Below, in pieces: positions 50,734 through 52,337 of a stretch of 52,337 bases of DNA; positions within the stretch are counted from its first letter, which is position 1; every line of letters starts with the position of its first letter. A program made the translations under genes and the position numbers. Source of the DNA: Ornithinibacillus halophilus (lineage in GTDB: Bacteria > Bacillota > Bacilli > Bacillales > Amphibacillaceae); NCBI RefSeq assembly GCF_900129485.1, contig NZ_FQVW01000020.1, forward strand, positions 1 through 52,337, read 5' to 3'. The notes below the pieces were generated by a model that saw nothing but the letters and a program-made list of their open reading frames with translations, did no database searches and was not told the DNA's origin.

Positions 50734-52014
50734 ATGGAGAAGAACAAAAGGAAGACACAGCTTAGTTGGGCATTATACGATTTTGGAAATTCTGCTTTTG
50801 CTACAACAATGATGGCTGCAGTATTACCGATATTTTATTCTCAAGTTGCTGCAAACAATCTAAGTGATGGATTAGCAAGTAGTTATTGGGGCTATACCAA
50901 CTCAATTGCAGTATTAATAGTAGCAATACTAGCACCGATTTTAGGTGCAATCGCTGATTTCTCAGCAGCAAAGAAGAAGTTTTTGCGATTTTTTGCTTTT
51001 ATGGGAATTATAGGTAGTATTTTATTAGCTTTTGTAGGGGAAGGGGATTACATACTCGTCTCGTTCCTATTCATCATTGCTTCGATAGGGTTTTCAGGAG
51101 GGAATGTTTTTTACGATGCATTTCTACCTGAGATAACGGATGAAAAAGATATCGATAAGGTTTCGTCTAAAGGTTTTGCTCTAGGCTATGTTGGTGGAGG
51201 AATCTTATTATTAATCAATGTTCTAATGATTTTACAGCCTGGTTGGTTTGGTTTACCAGATGTTGTTATGGCAATGAAGGTTTCCTTTGCAACTGTTGGA
51301 ATATGGTGGTTAATCTTTTCTATTCCACTCCTTAAAAATATTTTCGATGAGAAAAAGGCACCTGTAAAAAAAGATAAATCTTATATTTTGATTGGATTCT
51401 CAAGAATAGGAAATACGTTTAAGGAAATAACTCAGTATAAGCAACTGCTGATCTTTTTACTAGCTTTTTGGCTATACAATGATGGAATCTCGACTATTAT
51501 AAGGATGGCAACCATATACGGGACTGAAATAGGGATAGACCAAAATTCATTAATTATCGCGCTATTGATTACTCAATTTGTTGGAATCCCATGCACCTTT
51601 TTCTTTGGTTGGTTAGCAACAAAACTAACAGCTAAAAAGGCATTAATGATTACTTTAGTTGTATATTTAGGAATTGTATTATTAGGCTACTTTATGTCAA
51701 GTGCACTTCATTTTTATTTATTAGCCATTTTAGTAGGGACCGTACAAGGTGGGGCACAATCACTTAGTCGTTCGATTTATGGAAGAATGATTCCAGATGG
51801 AAAACAAGGAGAGTTTTTTGGATTCTATGGTATTTCATCCAAATTTGCTGCAGTATTTGGACCATTTCTCTTTGGTTTGATTGGCCAGCTTACTGGTAAC
51901 CCTCGACTAGGAATTCTATCTTTAGTTGCATTCTTTGTTATCGGCATCGTATTATTAACCTTTGTAAATGTTGAAAAAGGGATGAAGGATGCTAAAAAGA
52001 TGTCAGAGGCTTAG
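50734..52014 (+). CDS. MFS transporter, Atg22/YxiO-like
   Basis: This membrane protein of 426 residues has about 12 helices. The opening QLSWALYDFGNSAFATTMMA and the GNVFYDAFLPEIT segment near residue 125 mark the Atg22/UMF1 branch of the MFS (B. subtilis YxiO). YGTEIGI near 265 and GTVQGGAQSLSRSIYGRMIP near 340 also fit. Substrate unknown; amino acid or peptide efflux is suggested for the family. A longer frame from 50587 would cross a terminator hairpin, so ATG 50734, after AAAGGGGG, is chosen. Confidence 0.85.
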   Translation: MEKNKRKTQLSWALYDFGNSAFATTMMAAVLPIFYSQVAANNLSDGLASSYWGYTNSIAVLIVAILAPILGAIADFSAAKKKFLRFFAFMGIIGSILLAFVGEGDYILVSFLFIIASIGFSGGNVFYDAFLPEITDEKDIDKVSSKGFALGYVGGGILLLINVLMILQPGWFGLPDVVMAMKVSFATVGIWWLIFSIPLLKNIFDEKKAPVKKDKSYILIGFSRIGNTFKEITQYKQLLIFLLAFWLYNDGISTIIRMATIYGTEIGIDQNSLIIALLITQFVGIPCTFFFGWLATKLTAKKALMITLVVYLGIVLLGYFMSSALHFYLLAILVGTVQGGAQSLSRSIYGRMIPDGKQGEFFGFYGISSKFAAVFGPFLFGLIGQLTGNPRLGILSLVAFFVIGIVLLTFVNVEKGMKDAKKMSEA

Positions 52015-52034
52015 ACGTTATAGGAGGATTCTCG

Positions 52035-52187
52035 ATGAATATAAATAAATTAAGAAGAAACTTATATAGAATTGCTCGTATTTTAGGTGATATCAACGCT
52101 GTAAAAAAAGGCAATGTAGGAAAACGTGTTGGTAGAAGAGTAGCCGGTAGAGCGACTGGAAAAGTATTGAGGAAGTTATTTAAATGA
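52035..52187 (+). CDS. 50-residue strongly basic protein
   Basis: This small protein carries 17 Arg/Lys and very few acids: MNINKLRRNLYRIARILGDI, then INAVKKG with VGKRVGRRVAGRATGKV repeats. No helix-turn-helix or membrane segment is seen, but amphipathic helices are likely in 4-20 and 33-50. The pattern suggests nucleic-acid or ribosome contact. A good TAGGAGG precedes the ATG by 7-8 bp and 20 bp separate it from the MFS gene, so it may be read from the same message. I recognise the general kind of gene from other bacilli but know no function. Confidence 0.7.
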   Translation: MNINKLRRNLYRIARILGDINAVKKGNVGKRVGRRVAGRATGKVLRKLFK

Positions 52188-52230
52188 GGATTGTTGTAGA
52201 TATTATGCAATAACAGTGACGCTTGAACTA

Positions 52231-52300
52231 GCGAAGAAAATACACGTAGACTGCGGGAGCAGAGGCATCGGTGAGACCCACAGGGCGCAAGCGCGAGGCT
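52231..52300. repeat. truncated copy of the GC-rich Bacillaceae repeat
   Basis: GCGAAGAAAATACACGTAGA, then CTGCGGGAGCAGAGGCATCG and GTGAGACCCACAGGGCG up to GAGGCT at 52300 match the left two thirds of 24125-24240. The right third is missing; at 52298-52301 the sequence goes over into the 22-bp motif that recurs at 47655. Confidence 0.8.
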
Positions 52301-52319
52301 GCTGAAAAAGTCCGATTAA
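52298..52319. repeat. 22-bp motif, inverted copy of 47655-47676
   Basis: GCTGCTGAAAAAGTCCGATT plus AA is the exact reverse complement of 47655-47676. It joins directly to a truncated Bacillaceae repeat, so an element end or a rearrangement point is likely. The window ends 18 bp later, so the far side cannot be seen. Confidence 0.7.
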
Positions 52320-52337
52320 TAAAAAAGTCATACACAT

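Noticed and set aside
47655-52319. Complete composite transposon of 4.6 kb
   Set aside because: The 22-bp ends are inverted, but no transposase lies inside and the inner genes look like ordinary core genes. Only the inverted motif is reported.

Overview
The window is chromosomal DNA from a low-GC, endospore-forming Bacillaceae bacterium. The best guess is Oceanobacillus or a close halotolerant relative. This rests on A+T-rich codon use, a full tricistronic gerA-type germination operon, YhcN and YjcZ sporulation proteins, OdhA and OdhB of 944 and 417 residues, the Bacillus-like order queG / amidase / trmL, and copies of the GC-rich palindromic repeat common in halotolerant bacilli. No database search was run. 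Family calls come from motifs, lengths and gene order.

Layout. 1-5.2 kb: tRNA-Gly(TCC), an ABC-class ATPase of unknown role, queG (queuosine), ogt (alkyl-DNA repair), a secreted-type amidase-domain protein and trmL (wobble ribose methylation). 5.2-9.7 kb: a tiny reverse-strand membrane peptide gene, then odhA-odhB (2-oxoglutarate dehydrogenase E1/E2). 9.8-12.6 kb: a purine permease behind an odd leader, then a nucleoside transporter. 12.67-13.26 kb: a striking 52-bp tandem array. 13.3-15.8 kb: a MATE exporter divergent from a stand-alone murG. 16.2-19.4 kb: glycine betaine ABC importer (binding protein, permease, ATPase). 19.5-23.9 kb: reverse-strand gerA operon and a beta-carbonic anhydrase. 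24.1-28.6 kb: a Bacillaceae repeat, then a leader peptide with attenuator in front of a BmrC/BmrD-like heterodimeric multidrug ABC exporter.

28.7-37.1 kb: membrane-anchored trypsin-like protease, YhdB-like protein, YhcN lipoprotein, the yrrT-luxS-mccA-mccB sulfur operon, an M20 dipeptidase, an SDR reductase and two tandem YjcZ-type micro-genes. Two copies of a 175-bp nested inverted repeat lie at 29.5 and 34.2 kb. 37.2-42.4 kb: an ABC transporter pair, TTG-start methionine aminopeptidase, azlCD and a GNAT acetyltransferase. 42.4-46.9 kb: an ECF sigma/anti-sigma pair divergent from a NEW3-domain protein and ABC transporter operon. 46.9-47.7 kb: a gene-free graveyard of decayed repeats. 47.7-52.3 kb: a MneS-like cation exporter, an IDEAL-domain protein, a chemoreceptor, an Atg22/YxiO-type MFS protein and a 50-residue basic peptide, ending in a truncated repeat fused to a 22-bp motif that recurs inverted at 47.66 kb.

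Most of the content is ordinary core genome. The best candidates for something undescribed are the 52-bp array (11 units with no indel, each junction a hairpin), the 175-bp nested inverted repeat, the leader-peptide attenuator ahead of the bmrCD-like operon, and the small 33-residue gene beside odhA.
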